Positions 24,669 through 33,749 of a stretch of 64,000 nt of DNA are shown in pieces. This DNA comes from CAYOYK01 sp964408185 (GTDB lineage Bacteria; Bacillota; Clostridia; Christensenellales; Aristaeellaceae). The translations under genes were made by a program, and so were the position numbers. The stretch covers positions 92,606 through 156,605 of the forward strand of contig CAYOYK010000001.1 in the NCBI GenBank assembly GCA_964408185.1, given 5' to 3'. The notes beneath the pieces were generated by a model. The model saw nothing but the letters and a program-made list of their open reading frames with translations, made no database searches and was not told the origin of the DNA. The first letter of the stretch is position 1, and every line of letters starts with the position of its first letter.

Positions 24669-25649
24669 TCATCGGGGCAGCAGCTTGGTGCGGTACGTCA
24701 TGGACGTGATCAGTACGACCACAAGGAAAATCACGCCGCGGATCAGCTGAATCACATCGATGGATAACCCCAGAACCGTCAGCCCGTTGTTCAGCACGGT
24801 GATAATCAGCGAGCCGATCAGCGCGGCGCTGATGCGGCTGCGCGGGCCGCCCGACAAAGGCATTCCGCCCAGCACCAGCGCAACCATGATGTTGGTGCCT
24901 ACCACGCCGCCGGTTCCGGAGGACACGGTTTTTGTGCTCATCATGGAGATCAGGGCCGCCAGCGCAACCCCGACGCCGCCCATCAGGAAGCTTTGAATGA
25001 TCACCTTTTTGGAACGAATGCCGCTTTGCGCCGAGGCCAACGGATTTCCGCCCTGCAGCTTGGCGCTTTTTCCCACCTTTGTGTAGTTGAACAGGAACAT
25101 CGCAATCAGAAAGAAGGTTGCGACAAACACAACGTTAAGGATGTTCATATCGCTGCGGGGCACGTTGAGGAGGCTGCGAATGGACACCGTGGTGGCATTG
25201 CCCATCAAAAACAGCGCAATGGCGCTCAGCACGCTGGAAAAAACAATGGTCACAATAAAGATCGGCAAGTTGAGATAGGCGGCGACTACGCCTTTGACCA
25301 AGGCAATCAGCATGGATACGACAACGGTAACCAGAATCATCACCACAGCGCTTTGGCAGGCAATCCCGGCCAGAGCGCCCGAAACCGCGGATAGGCACAT
25401 GCTCCCCGACAGGGACATATCCAGCGCTCCCGACGCAAAGGCGAACACCGCGCCAATGGACACAAGGCAGGTAATGACGAACTGGCTGATGATATTATTG
25501 ATATTTACCTCGGTGAGGGTCGCTCCGTGAGAGATCGCGGCAAATACCGCAACGCACAGCACCAAGCCCAGAAAGGGCGTCAGGTTTGTCAAAATGTGCT
25601 TTATGCGTATCTGTTGGGCGGATGGTTTTTTCATCACAACATCGGTCAT
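24669..25649 (-). CDS. Sugar ABC transporter permease, RbsC-like (first permease)
   Basis: The 326-residue permease shows the same family hallmarks (FAFASGALDMSLSGSMCLSAV; LVKGVVAAYLNLPIFIVTIVF; LVLGGMPLSGGPRSRISAALIGSLI), with about nine membrane helices. AAGGAGG precedes the ATG. A 15-base gap separates it from the second permease. The two permeases differ clearly from each other, so this is not a recent duplication. Confidence 0.9.
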   Translation of the reverse strand: MTDVVMKKPSAQQIRIKHILTNLTPFLGLVLCVAVFAAISHGATLTEVNINNIISQFVITCLVSIGAVFAFASGALDMSLSGSMCLSAVSGALAGIACQSAVVMILVTVVVSMLIALVKGVVAAYLNLPIFIVTIVFSSVLSAIALFLMGNATTVSIRSLLNVPRSDMNILNVVFVATFFLIAMFLFNYTKVGKSAKLQGGNPLASAQSGIRSKKVIIQSFLMGGVGVALAALISMMSTKTVSSGTGGVVGTNIMVALVLGGMPLSGGPRSRISAALIGSLIITVLNNGLTVLGLSIDVIQLIRGVIFLVVVLITSMTYRTKLLPR

Positions 25650-25703
25650 GTTACTTTCCTCCTTGGACGGTTCTTCCGCAAAAAGTCGCTGTGCAGCCGT
25701 GCG

Positions 25704-27218
25704 TTACACCATCAGGTCGATCATTGTGTTTTCGTTCATGTCCTTGCCGCGAGTCAATTCGCCGCTGAGATGTCCGTTTTTGAGAACCAGCACGCGGTCA
25801 CACATGCCAATCAGCTCCGTCATTTCCTCGCTGATAATGAGAATGGCGTGTCCGCTGTGCTTCCGATCCTCCATCAGCTGATACATGGCGGCTTTTACGC
25901 CAATATCCACGCCGCGGGTCGGGCAATCCAAAATCAATACATCGGAGTCCCGTCCCAGCCACTTGCCAAAAACGACCTTTTGCTTATTGCCGCCGGACAG
26001 TGTTTTGATGAGCTGATCCTGTGTGGAGCATTTGATGGACAAAGCGTCTATCTGTTTTTCCACATAGTCGCGCTCCGCCTTTGGCGTGATGACGCCGCCC
26101 CGACTGACGCGGTCAAAGCCCGCCCCGACGATGTTATCCCGCACGGACGCGGTAAGCACAAGCGCCTCCTGATCCCGATTCTTGCTGACGTAACCAAACC
26201 CATGCTTGATGGCGACCGATGCGCAGGTGACGGCCTCCCCCGAAGGAACATGCACAACGCTGCCCGTTACGATGGGCTCCTCCCCAAACAGCGCGCGTCC
26301 AAGCTCATGCATGCCGCAGTTGGAGAGCCCTCCGATGCCCAAGATCTCGCCTCGGTGCAGCTCCAGCGACACGTTCATCAGATTGCCGCGCCCCGTGGTG
26401 ACCTGCTCCGCGCGGAGCACCACCTGCTCGTCAAATGTGCATACGGTATCCTCGCGGTAGTAATGCTCGCCAATTTCCCGGCCCACCATATAGCGCTTGA
26501 CCATCTGCGGTTCAAACTGGCTTTTCTCCAGCGTGGCGACCATTTCCCCATCGCGGAGCACCGTAAGGCTATCGCAATGCTCCATGACCTCCTCCAGATC
26601 ATGACCGATGAACAAGACCGCTTTGCCTTCCTCCTTTTGCTGTTCCATGAGGCGGTACACAATGCGGCGGCCCTTTTGGCTCAAGGCGGTGGTGGTCTCA
26701 TCCACAACAAGGACGTCGGGATTGCCATACATCACCTTGGCAACCTCCACCAGCTTTCGATCCTGCATATCCAGCCGATCAATCAGCGTGTCGGGCTTCA
26801 CCTCGCAAAAGCCGATGCGGTCCAGCGCCTTCTTCGCCTCCTGATTCATGCGGCTTCGCTGAACCAAGCCCAGCCGATTGCGGAACTTCCCCTCGTTCCC
26901 AAGGAAAATGTTCTCCGCCACCGTCAGCCCGGACACGGTGCCCATCTCCTGCACAATCATGCCTACGCCGGCGGCGGCGCCGTCCAAGGCGCTCTGGGGC
27001 TTGTACGCTTGGCCGTGAAACAGCATTTCCCCGTGGGTGGCCGGTTGCATCCCCGCCGCGATGGAGGATAAGGTGGACTTGCCGGACCCGTTTTCTCCAA
27101 TCAGGCCGCGGATTTCTCCTTCGCGCACCGTAATATCCACTTGATGCAACGCGCGCGTGGTGGCATACATCTTTGTGATTCCCTTGGCCTCAAACAGCAC
27201 GTTCTGCGATATTGGCAT
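25704..27218 (-). CDS. Sugar ABC transporter ATP-binding protein, RbsA-like (two nucleotide-binding domains)
   Basis: The 504-residue protein is a fused tandem ATPase. Domain 1 has Walker A GENGSGKST and Walker B VLVVDETTTAL with a degenerate signature (LDMQDRKLVEVAK), normal for RbsA/MglA. Domain 2 has the degenerate Walker A region GLSNCGMHELGRALFG and the clear signature LSGGNKQKVVFGKWL with LDCPTRGVDIG. The Walker B catalytic position in domain 2 is Cys-Pro-Thr (DCPTRGVD) where DEPTRGID is usual, so the second site may be weak. The ATG sits within the end of the GH2 gene (29-base overlap). Confidence 0.9.
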   Translation of the reverse strand: MPISQNVLFEAKGITKMYATTRALHQVDITVREGEIRGLIGENGSGKSTLSSIAAGMQPATHGEMLFHGQAYKPQSALDGAAAGVGMIVQEMGTVSGLTVAENIFLGNEGKFRNRLGLVQRSRMNQEAKKALDRIGFCEVKPDTLIDRLDMQDRKLVEVAKVMYGNPDVLVVDETTTALSQKGRRIVYRLMEQQKEEGKAVLFIGHDLEEVMEHCDSLTVLRDGEMVATLEKSQFEPQMVKRYMVGREIGEHYYREDTVCTFDEQVVLRAEQVTTGRGNLMNVSLELHRGEILGIGGLSNCGMHELGRALFGEEPIVTGSVVHVPSGEAVTCASVAIKHGFGYVSKNRDQEALVLTASVRDNIVGAGFDRVSRGGVITPKAERDYVEKQIDALSIKCSTQDQLIKTLSGGNKQKVVFGKWLGRDSDVLILDCPTRGVDIGVKAAMYQLMEDRKHSGHAILIISEEMTELIGMCDRVLVLKNGHLSGELTRGKDMNENTMIDLMV

Positions 27219-29664
27219 CCAAAGAGCCTCCTTTGCTTTCCACCGTTTGCAGGGCAAGCGTCCCTTCGGCAAGGCCATCTCCCCGCGCAGTGATTGTGAT
27301 TTTGCCTGCTTGCGCCCCCGCTCTGACAATCAGCATTCCGCAGCCGTCAAACAAGTCGGTTTCCTGTCCGTCAAAGCCCTCCAAGCTCCGTGGGTTGGCG
27401 CTGCCCAGCGCGGCCAGCCTGCCCGCGCCCTCCACGTTGACACGCACGCGCACAGCGGCGCACGAGACCCGCGCGCCTGCGCTGTCTACCGCCGCGATGT
27501 CTACGTAGAACAAGGAATCCTCTGTGGCCGGCGCTTCCAAGCGCTGACAGGATAACCGTATGCCCGCCGCTTGTCCCGCGGTCGTCAGCGTGGTTCTCGC
27601 CTGCTCCACGCCATGGCTGTAAGCAACGGCGGTCAATTCGCCGGGCTGATAGAGGGTATCAAACACGGCCATGTAGGGCTTTTCCTTCCCCACCGACTGT
27701 TTTGACAGCTCCTGTCCGTTGCACAAAAGCGCAACCTCTTCCGCCCCGGAATAAACCTCCACATGCACGGGGCTGCCTTCCATGCCGTGCCACGTCCAGC
27801 TGGATAGAACGTCGCTCCACGTCCAATTGGTGACGTACTTGGGCTGGTTATAATGCTGCGGTCGTTCGACGGCGAGATAGGGCGTCTGCCGCAGCCCGTA
27901 CACGATCTCCCGATAATAGCTTTGGGGCCTGCGCTGGCCGCAGAGGTCAAAATCGCCGCAATTGGCAAGAAACCACGGCCAAGGCCCGTACATCTGGTAG
28001 GTCAGGTCATAGTCGTTCTTGCCTACGCCCGCTTCGCCGATGTACTCCCAAGCCGTCCAGCAGAAATCTCCGAGCACAAAGGGGAGCCGCCGGATCCTCG
28101 GCCATGTTTTGCCGATGCTGGACGGCGTGGTTTCGCTGCCCAAGATGATGCGGTTGGGGTACAGCTCGCCATCGCCCTCGTAGCGGCTATCCATGTAGTT
28201 GTACCCGCACACGTCCACCCCCGCGAAGGTTTCCTCCACCGCCTCGGTAACCGCGCGATGCCGCATGATATCGTCGATACGGGCGTCAAGCAGCGTCATC
28301 ATGGCGTTGATGTCGGAAGGCACCTGCTGCGCATCGCCCACAACCTCGCTCAAAATCTCGCGCATCCGCGGCATTACGCTAAACATCCCGTTGATGCAGT
28401 TGACCGCGGGTCGGGTAGCGTCCAGCCGCCGCAGGCGCTCGGCCATCCGGCGGTTCAGCGACGCGCCCGCCGGCGTTCCCGTTTCCGGGATCTCATTGCC
28501 AAGGGTGTACATGACCACGCAGGGATGGTTGTAATCCATGCGCACCATGGATTCCATTTCAAACTGCCACCATTCCTGAAATGTCAGCGACTCGTCGTGG
28601 TCTGCCTTGGATACATTCCATGTGTCAAACAGTTCATCGACCACAAGCATGCCCAACTCATCGCAGGCCTCCAGCAGCGCTTGGGAGGCCGGATTGTGAG
28701 CGGAGCGCAGCGCGTTGAACCCGGCCGCCTTCATGCGGCCGACGCGCCAAAGCTCGGCGTCCTTCATCGACACGCCGCCCAGCACGCCATTGTCATGGTG
28801 GATACATCCGCCGCGGAGCTTGACGCCTTCTCCGTTGAGCGTCAGCCCACGGGTGCGGCTTAGCTGCAAGGAACGAATCCCAACGCGCACCTGCTGCTGC
28901 TCTATCACCCGCTCGCCCTGAAGCAAACGGCATTGCAGGCTGTACAGGCGCGGATCGTCGAGGCTCCAAAGGCTGGCTTGCTGTACATCCATCCTTACGC
29001 TGGCCTTCGCTTGGCAAATGTCGAGCAGCGTAACGGGCTGACGATCCTTCGCAACCACCGTGCCGGCGTCATCCGCCAGTTGGAGCTCCAACACGAGAGC
29101 GGTTTTTCCCAGCGTTTGCTGGTACAGCTCCACATCCGCCCGCACGGTGGCTGTGCCCTGCTGTAGGCTCACCGTTGTGAAGCGGATATCCTCCACGCCC
29201 GCCTGCTCTCCCAGCAAAAGGTACACCGGGCGCAGCAGGCCGCCGCCCACATACCAACGGCTATTGCGGTTCATGCCGTTTTTGGCGACCACCTTCAGCT
29301 CGTTGCGGCCCTCGTGCAGCAAAGCGCCGATATTTACCCGAAACGTTGTATATGCACTGGGACACTTGCCCGCGAACTGCCCGTTTACGTACACCATGCC
29401 GTTGCAAGCCACGCCCTCCAGCTCCAGCATGACACGCTTGGTCAACCATGCTTGGGGTACCGCCAGCTCGCGCAGGTAGATCCACGTATCTCCCTGATAC
29501 CAGCCGCCCGCCGCTCCGTTTTGGGACGTCTGCCGCCGTTGCGTGTGAATCATCCCATCATGGGGCAGGGTAACGGTCTCCCCTTGCTCGGCGGCCGCGA
29601 AGCCCTCCAAAAAGCCGGAGGGAGATTGCAATATCCAAGCGTCGTTCAATGCAAATCGTTTCAT
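27190..29664 (-). CDS. Glycoside hydrolase family 2 (beta-galactosidase/glucuronidase-like)
   Basis: The 824-residue enzyme has the GH2 order: sugar-binding domain (LPHDGMIHTQR; GWYQGDTWIYLRELAVP), immunoglobulin-like domain, TIM barrel with the acid/base in MYTLGNEIPETG and the nucleophile Glu in IILGSETTPSS, then C-terminal domains with YNQPKYVTNWTWSDVLSSWTW and VEVYSGAEEVALLCNGQEL (DUF4982-type). No signal peptide, so it acts on imported oligosaccharides. GAGGAG precedes the ATG. Exact specificity (galactoside or glucuronide) is not readable. Confidence 0.9.
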   Translation of the reverse strand: MKRFALNDAWILQSPSGFLEGFAAAEQGETVTLPHDGMIHTQRRQTSQNGAAGGWYQGDTWIYLRELAVPQAWLTKRVMLELEGVACNGMVYVNGQFAGKCPSAYTTFRVNIGALLHEGRNELKVVAKNGMNRNSRWYVGGGLLRPVYLLLGEQAGVEDIRFTTVSLQQGTATVRADVELYQQTLGKTALVLELQLADDAGTVVAKDRQPVTLLDICQAKASVRMDVQQASLWSLDDPRLYSLQCRLLQGERVIEQQQVRVGIRSLQLSRTRGLTLNGEGVKLRGGCIHHDNGVLGGVSMKDAELWRVGRMKAAGFNALRSAHNPASQALLEACDELGMLVVDELFDTWNVSKADHDESLTFQEWWQFEMESMVRMDYNHPCVVMYTLGNEIPETGTPAGASLNRRMAERLRRLDATRPAVNCINGMFSVMPRMREILSEVVGDAQQVPSDINAMMTLLDARIDDIMRHRAVTEAVEETFAGVDVCGYNYMDSRYEGDGELYPNRIILGSETTPSSIGKTWPRIRRLPFVLGDFCWTAWEYIGEAGVGKNDYDLTYQMYGPWPWFLANCGDFDLCGQRRPQSYYREIVYGLRQTPYLAVERPQHYNQPKYVTNWTWSDVLSSWTWHGMEGSPVHVEVYSGAEEVALLCNGQELSKQSVGKEKPYMAVFDTLYQPGELTAVAYSHGVEQARTTLTTAGQAAGIRLSCQRLEAPATEDSLFYVDIAAVDSAGARVSCAAVRVRVNVEGAGRLAALGSANPRSLEGFDGQETDLFDGCGMLIVRAGAQAGKITITARGDGLAEGTLALQTVESKGGSLDANIAERAV

Positions 29665-29682
29665 TTGATGCTCCTCGCAAGG

Positions 29683-29766
29683 AAGGGACTGCCCATGATG
29701 GACAGATTCGAGCCCACGCAATGCGCGCCTTGTGGGTATCTCATCCTTGTCATGCGACAGTCCCTT
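29683..29766 (-). promoter_or_regulatory. Long stem-loop between the binding-protein gene and GH2
   Basis: In the 125-base gap AAGGGACTG pairs with CAGTCCCTT, enclosing a smaller CCCAC/GTGGG stem. Intercistronic hairpins after the binding-protein gene often protect its mRNA and reduce downstream expression; that role is inferred here. Confidence 0.45.
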
Positions 29767-29789
29767 GATCATTTGATTACGGGTCGCGC

Positions 29790-30851
29790 TTACTTGGCGT
29801 GACGCGTCTGGACATCCTCCAAGGAGTAGCTGGCGGCCAGCTCCAGCAGCGCTTCGTAGCTGGTCATGCCCATCAGCTCATCCGTGGTGTAAATGCGCTC
29901 GTTGGTCATCAAGTCGGAGTAAGCCGCGCAAGCCTCGGCGCTGTCCAGTACCAAATAGCCTTGGCTAAAGAAGGGCGCATAACCGTCCTCATCCACGATC
30001 TTGTTGCCGTTTACCGCCTGATAGATCAAGGCTACCTGAAGGGCGTAGCGCTGAATGTTGGCCGCAACCAGCAGATCGATCTGGCCGTTTTTCATGGCGT
30101 CCACAAAATCCGGGCTGACCACGCCGATGGTGGCAAGGGGAACATCAATGCCTGCGGCCGCTACGGGCTGCGCCCATCCGCTCAAGGCGTTGAAGGAGGT
30201 CGCCACGGCGTCCACGCCCTCGGTGGTCAGCGCGCTGTTCTGCTGGCTGGAGAACGCATCCGTGCCGGGGAAGCCGGACACCATGATGACCTCGGCCCCC
30301 GCCGCGCCATCCGTAAAGCCCTTGGTGCGATTGATGAACATTTCGACGCCAAAGTCGGCAGCGCCGTTGGAGAACACGATTTTTTTGGCGCCCGCGTTCG
30401 CCAGATAGCTGCCCATGGCAAAGCCGGCTTCATAGTCGCCATTCGCGCCGTAGGACAAGGCGCCCAAGTACAGGGGTTCGGCCTTGAGCTCCTCCCACAT
30501 GGCGGAATCGCCGTATGTGAAGTACATGCCGTTGTCAATGGCGCGCCACGCGGCCTCCGCGCCCGCCACATTGTAGTAGCCCATCACAGCCACGCAGCCG
30601 GCCGCCGCGCAGTTATCAATAAAGGCCGCTTCGCCGTCCGCGTCGCTAAGGGCTTCGGAGTAGATGAACTTGATGTTCATGGCCGGGGAAAGATACGTGT
30701 CGAAGTAACTCTTTAGCTCCAGAAATTCTTGATCGGTAGGATCGTAGATTTCAAGACCAATTTTGATCGTCTGTGCATCTTCCGCGGCTGCGATGCTCAT
30801 CATCGACAGTGCCATAGCCAGCGCCAGGACCATTGCGAGAACCTTCTTCAT
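29790..30851 (-). CDS. Sugar ABC transporter substrate-binding protein (periplasmic-binding-protein-like I)
   Basis: First gene of the operon. The 353-residue product has a signal peptide (MKKVLAMVLALAMALSMM then SIAAAED, cleavage after about residue 23) and a ribose/xylose-type binding fold (TIKIGLEIYDPTDQEF; GCVAVMGYYNVAGAEAAW; IDVPLATIGVVSPDFVDAM; ANIQRYALQVALIYQAVNG). No lipobox Cys is present, unusual for a Gram-positive binding protein. It would capture the glycoside or oligosaccharide for the two permeases and the tandem ATPase. A GGAGG site and a strong promoter precede it. Confidence 0.9.
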   Translation of the reverse strand: MKKVLAMVLALAMALSMMSIAAAEDAQTIKIGLEIYDPTDQEFLELKSYFDTYLSPAMNIKFIYSEALSDADGEAAFIDNCAAAGCVAVMGYYNVAGAEAAWRAIDNGMYFTYGDSAMWEELKAEPLYLGALSYGANGDYEAGFAMGSYLANAGAKKIVFSNGAADFGVEMFINRTKGFTDGAAGAEVIMVSGFPGTDAFSSQQNSALTTEGVDAVATSFNALSGWAQPVAAAGIDVPLATIGVVSPDFVDAMKNGQIDLLVAANIQRYALQVALIYQAVNGNKIVDEDGYAPFFSQGYLVLDSAEACAAYSDLMTNERIYTTDELMGMTSYEALLELAASYSLEDVQTRHAK

Positions 30852-30896
30852 GGAACACCCTCCGTTTCTTTGCGCGTCTGCGCCTTTCACGTGATG

Positions 30897-30925
30897 ATTG
30901 TACCAAAGCCTCCATGTGATCACAA
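30897..30925 (-). promoter_or_regulatory. Promoter of the ten-gene glycan operon with overlapping palindrome
   Basis: TTGTGA and TACAAT are 17 bases apart on the minus strand, about 45 bases before the binding-protein start. A perfect 10-bp palindrome TGTGATCACA (30915-30924) overlaps the -35, a good place for a regulator to act. The rest of the 332-base divergent gap has no gene that I can support; it also carries the promoter of the AraC-GH39 gene. Confidence 0.6.
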
Positions 30926-31122
30926 TGCTGCTTTTTATCCCATTCTCATTCGTTTGATTGTATCCCGTAACTTTTTGCGCTCGCATTCACCGCCAAACAG
31001 AATATGATTTTGCGCCTTTTGATTCAACGCAGGATATCATATTGCATGTCCCGCTCCGGACAACGCATTCTGCCTGCGTTTCATCCAACCATGAGAAGCG
31101 TTTGCGGATAATCCGCCGAGAT

Positions 31123-31151
31123 TTGCGAAGCGACGACACTCATGCTATAAT
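31123..31151 (+). promoter_or_regulatory. Promoter for the AraC-GH39 regulator
   Basis: TTGCGA and a perfect TATAAT are 17 bases apart, with transcription probably starting about 25 bases before the ATG. GGAGG follows, 10 bases from the start. Confidence 0.65.
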
Positions 31152-31183
31152 CAATTCATGTACGGAATGGAGGATCTGCGCCC

Positions 31184-33613
31184 ATGATGCGCCGTCAGCT
31201 GCTGATTCATGCTTCCATGCCCCCGATGGATTTTGCAATGTTCTGGATCGAGCCCTCCGAGCGCAGTTGGGCGCCTTGGCTTCGTTTGCTCTACATCTGC
31301 CGAGGGACAGCCGAGCTTTGGGTGCAGGGCGCCGTGCTGCATTTGGAGGAAAATCAGGTGTATGCGCTGCAACCCATGGCAGTTGCCCGTGTTGTGCAGG
31401 GCAACGCTGTGGTGGCGGAGTTCTCGTTTGAGGAAGCGTTTATCCGGCAGCAGCATGTATCGCTTCGGAATTTGCCTGTTCAGCTTACCAGCGAGCATAC
31501 GCCGGAGGAGGACTTGCAGCTCCGGAACCTGCTGGCGCAGATGATCCGCTGTTCTACGGGAGAGAACGCGCAGACCGACCCATTAATCCATCAAGCCAAC
31601 GCGTGCCATTTAATCGCGCATTTGCTCAATTGCTACAACAATCAGCCCGACGCCGCCGCATCGAATCAAATGGACGGCCTGCAGCAGGCGCTGGACTATA
31701 TAAAAGAGCACGCGATGGAGCCGTTGTCTGTCAAGCAGGCGGCGCAGGTGGCGGGTTTTTCCGTGTCTTACTTTTCAAAGCTGTTTTCCCAGAGCCTTCA
31801 ATGCACGTTCACGGAATACCTGACGGAATTACGGCTCCAGCAGGCCCATCAACTGCTGATGGAGACGGCCTTATCCGTGAAACAGATCGCGGAGAATTGC
31901 GGATTCCCCGATGCACGGGCCTTCTCCCGCGCGTATCGCATCGCTTACGGGCGGTTGCCTACCGCGGCGAGGGCAGAGCCGCCCAAGGCGGGGCTGCCAA
32001 AGGGAGAAGGGAATCTAGCCATGCTGGGAGCTTGCTTGGACGCTCTTTCCGGCAATGGGCAGCGCAGCATACGCACCGAGCATCGCTTGTACCCAGACGT
32101 GTTTGTGCGGAGCGAAGCCAAACCGTTTCATCACGCGTGGCAGCAAAGCATTGGCACAGGCTGTTGCTCCGCCCTGCTGCAGGCGGACGTTCAAGAGACC
32201 CTGCGCGGCTTTCAGCAGCACGGCCCTTTTCGGCGGGCTGTATTCCATGGCATGCTCGACGACGACATGCAGGTTTGCTCCCGCAATCACGCGGGCGATT
32301 TGCTCATTTCATTTAACAATGTGGATACGGTGCTGGATTTTCTCCTTTCCATACAGCTTGAGCCGTTGATTCAGCTTGGCTTTATGCCAAGCGTGCTGGC
32401 CGCCAGCCGCGAGATCCGCCTGTACAACGGCAGATCCATCATCAGCCTGCCCAAAAGCATGGACGAGTGGTGCCGCTTGGTGCGCTCGCTGCTGTTGCAC
32501 CTGTTTGAGCGATATGGGCGCACCCGTGTGGAGGGCTGGGAGGTATGCCTGTGGAGCAAGCCGGACAACCCCGCGCTTCCCTTTGGCAAGATGGATTTTG
32601 ACGACTTTTTTGCTTTTTACCAGCGCACCCGCGAAACCGTAAAGGCCTGCAGCCCCGTCATCCGTTTTGGCAGCCCGGCGTTTACCACGGATGCTTACGG
32701 CTGGCTGGAGCGGTTCTACAATGCCTGTCGGGAGCATAACTGCATGCCCGACGTGCATCGCTTCGATATCTACCCGGTTGACGTATCCACAGGGCTTTAT
32801 CCGGCAATTTCCGAGTATAATCAGACGCGGTACCTTAAGGACCCGTCCGCCTTTCAGCAGCTCCTTGCCAAGGCGCAGCAGGCCCTTCGGGATTACGCAA
32901 GGGTAGATATGCGGCCCGTTGTGGAGGAGTGGAATCTGTCCGTATCCCAGCGGGAGCTGCTCAACGATACCAGCTTTAAGGCGGCCTATATTGTGAAAAC
33001 CGTGCTGGAAAACTGGCAAAGCACACCGGATATGAGCTATTGGGCCTTCTACGATAACCTTGGCGAGGTACACCCCACGGATCGTCTGTTTCAGGGCGGC
33101 TTGGGGTTGTTTGCCAAGGGCGGGCTGCGCAAGCCCGCCTGCTATGCCTTTTGGATGCTGGCGCAGCTTGGGGATCAGGTGCTGATGCAGCAGGACGGGT
33201 ACATCGTTACCAAAAGCAGAGACGGGTACCAAATTTTACTCTATAATTACTGCCATTTCAGCTCGCTCTACGCGGAGGGCGAGTGCTTTGACATGTCCTA
33301 CACCAACCGCTACACAGCCTTTGTCAACCAGCATAAGCTACATTGCGAAATCACCCTGAAAGACCTGCCGCAAAAAACGTATCAAATCACCACCCGACTC
33401 CTGAACCGCCGCCACGGCAGCGTGTTTGATCAGTGGGTGAAGATGGGCGCGGTATCCATTGTGCAGCAGGAGGAAATGGAATACCTGCAAGGCGTTGGTC
33501 AGCCGCAGATGCGGAAGCGCTTTGAGCAGGCCGCTACGGGCGCGCTGACATTTGTCGCCAACATGGAGCCCTTTGAGGTGCGTCTGATCCAGCTTGGCGA
33601 AGTGATCGCCTAG
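31184..33613 (+). CDS. AraC-type regulator fused to a GH39-like domain (probable sugar sensor)
   Basis: The 809-residue protein has an N-terminal cupin-like segment (residues ~20-90), an AraC double helix-turn-helix (LSVKQAAQVAGFSVSYFSKLF and LSVKQIAENCGFPDARAFSRAY, ~180-265) and a C-terminal region of ~510 residues resembling GH39 xylosidase-type barrels (RAVFHGMLDDDMQV; FDIYPVDVSTGLYPAISEY; YWAFYDNLGEVHPTDRLF). In GH39 the acid/base lies in W-N-E-P-N; here the equivalent is W457-S-K459-P-D, so Glu is replaced by Lys. The nucleophile-equivalent E582 in VEEWN remains. Catalysis is therefore doubtful and ligand sensing more likely. It is transcribed divergently from the glycan operon, which it probably controls. 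Confidence 0.88.
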   Translation: MMRRQLLIHASMPPMDFAMFWIEPSERSWAPWLRLLYICRGTAELWVQGAVLHLEENQVYALQPMAVARVVQGNAVVAEFSFEEAFIRQQHVSLRNLPVQLTSEHTPEEDLQLRNLLAQMIRCSTGENAQTDPLIHQANACHLIAHLLNCYNNQPDAAASNQMDGLQQALDYIKEHAMEPLSVKQAAQVAGFSVSYFSKLFSQSLQCTFTEYLTELRLQQAHQLLMETALSVKQIAENCGFPDARAFSRAYRIAYGRLPTAARAEPPKAGLPKGEGNLAMLGACLDALSGNGQRSIRTEHRLYPDVFVRSEAKPFHHAWQQSIGTGCCSALLQADVQETLRGFQQHGPFRRAVFHGMLDDDMQVCSRNHAGDLLISFNNVDTVLDFLLSIQLEPLIQLGFMPSVLAASREIRLYNGRSIISLPKSMDEWCRLVRSLLLHLFERYGRTRVEGWEVCLWSKPDNPALPFGKMDFDDFFAFYQRTRETVKACSPVIRFGSPAFTTDAYGWLERFYNACREHNCMPDVHRFDIYPVDVSTGLYPAISEYNQTRYLKDPSAFQQLLAKAQQALRDYARVDMRPVVEEWNLSVSQRELLNDTSFKAAYIVKTVLENWQSTPDMSYWAFYDNLGEVHPTDRLFQGGLGLFAKGGLRKPACYAFWMLAQLGDQVLMQQDGYIVTKSRDGYQILLYNYCHFSSLYAEGECFDMSYTNRYTAFVNQHKLHCEITLKDLPQKTYQITTRLLNRRHGSVFDQWVKMGAVSIVQQEEMEYLQGVGQPQMRKRFEQAATGALTFVANMEPFEVRLIQLGEVIA

Positions 33614-33665
33614 CGGGGCATAACGGGCCCGATCCGGCGAGGATTTGCGGCAGACTTGACCGCTG

Positions 33666-33674
33666 TGGTATGAT
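33666..33674 (+). promoter_or_regulatory. Extended -10 element upstream of the CmpB-like gene
   Basis: TGTGGTATGAT provides an extended -10 (TG-G-TATGAT). TTGACC lies only 7 bases upstream, too close to act as its -35. The start codon is about 75 bases downstream. Confidence 0.35.
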
Positions 33675-33749
33675 AGAACAAGAAGCACGGACAGGGGCGC
33701 TCCCGCCGATCATCGTCGGCGCAAGCCCCGTCAAAGCACGGAGGTCGCT

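Noticed and set aside
33656..33674. TTGACC-TATGAT as a full promoter before the CmpB-like gene
   Set aside because: The spacer is only 7 bases; kept only as an extended -10.
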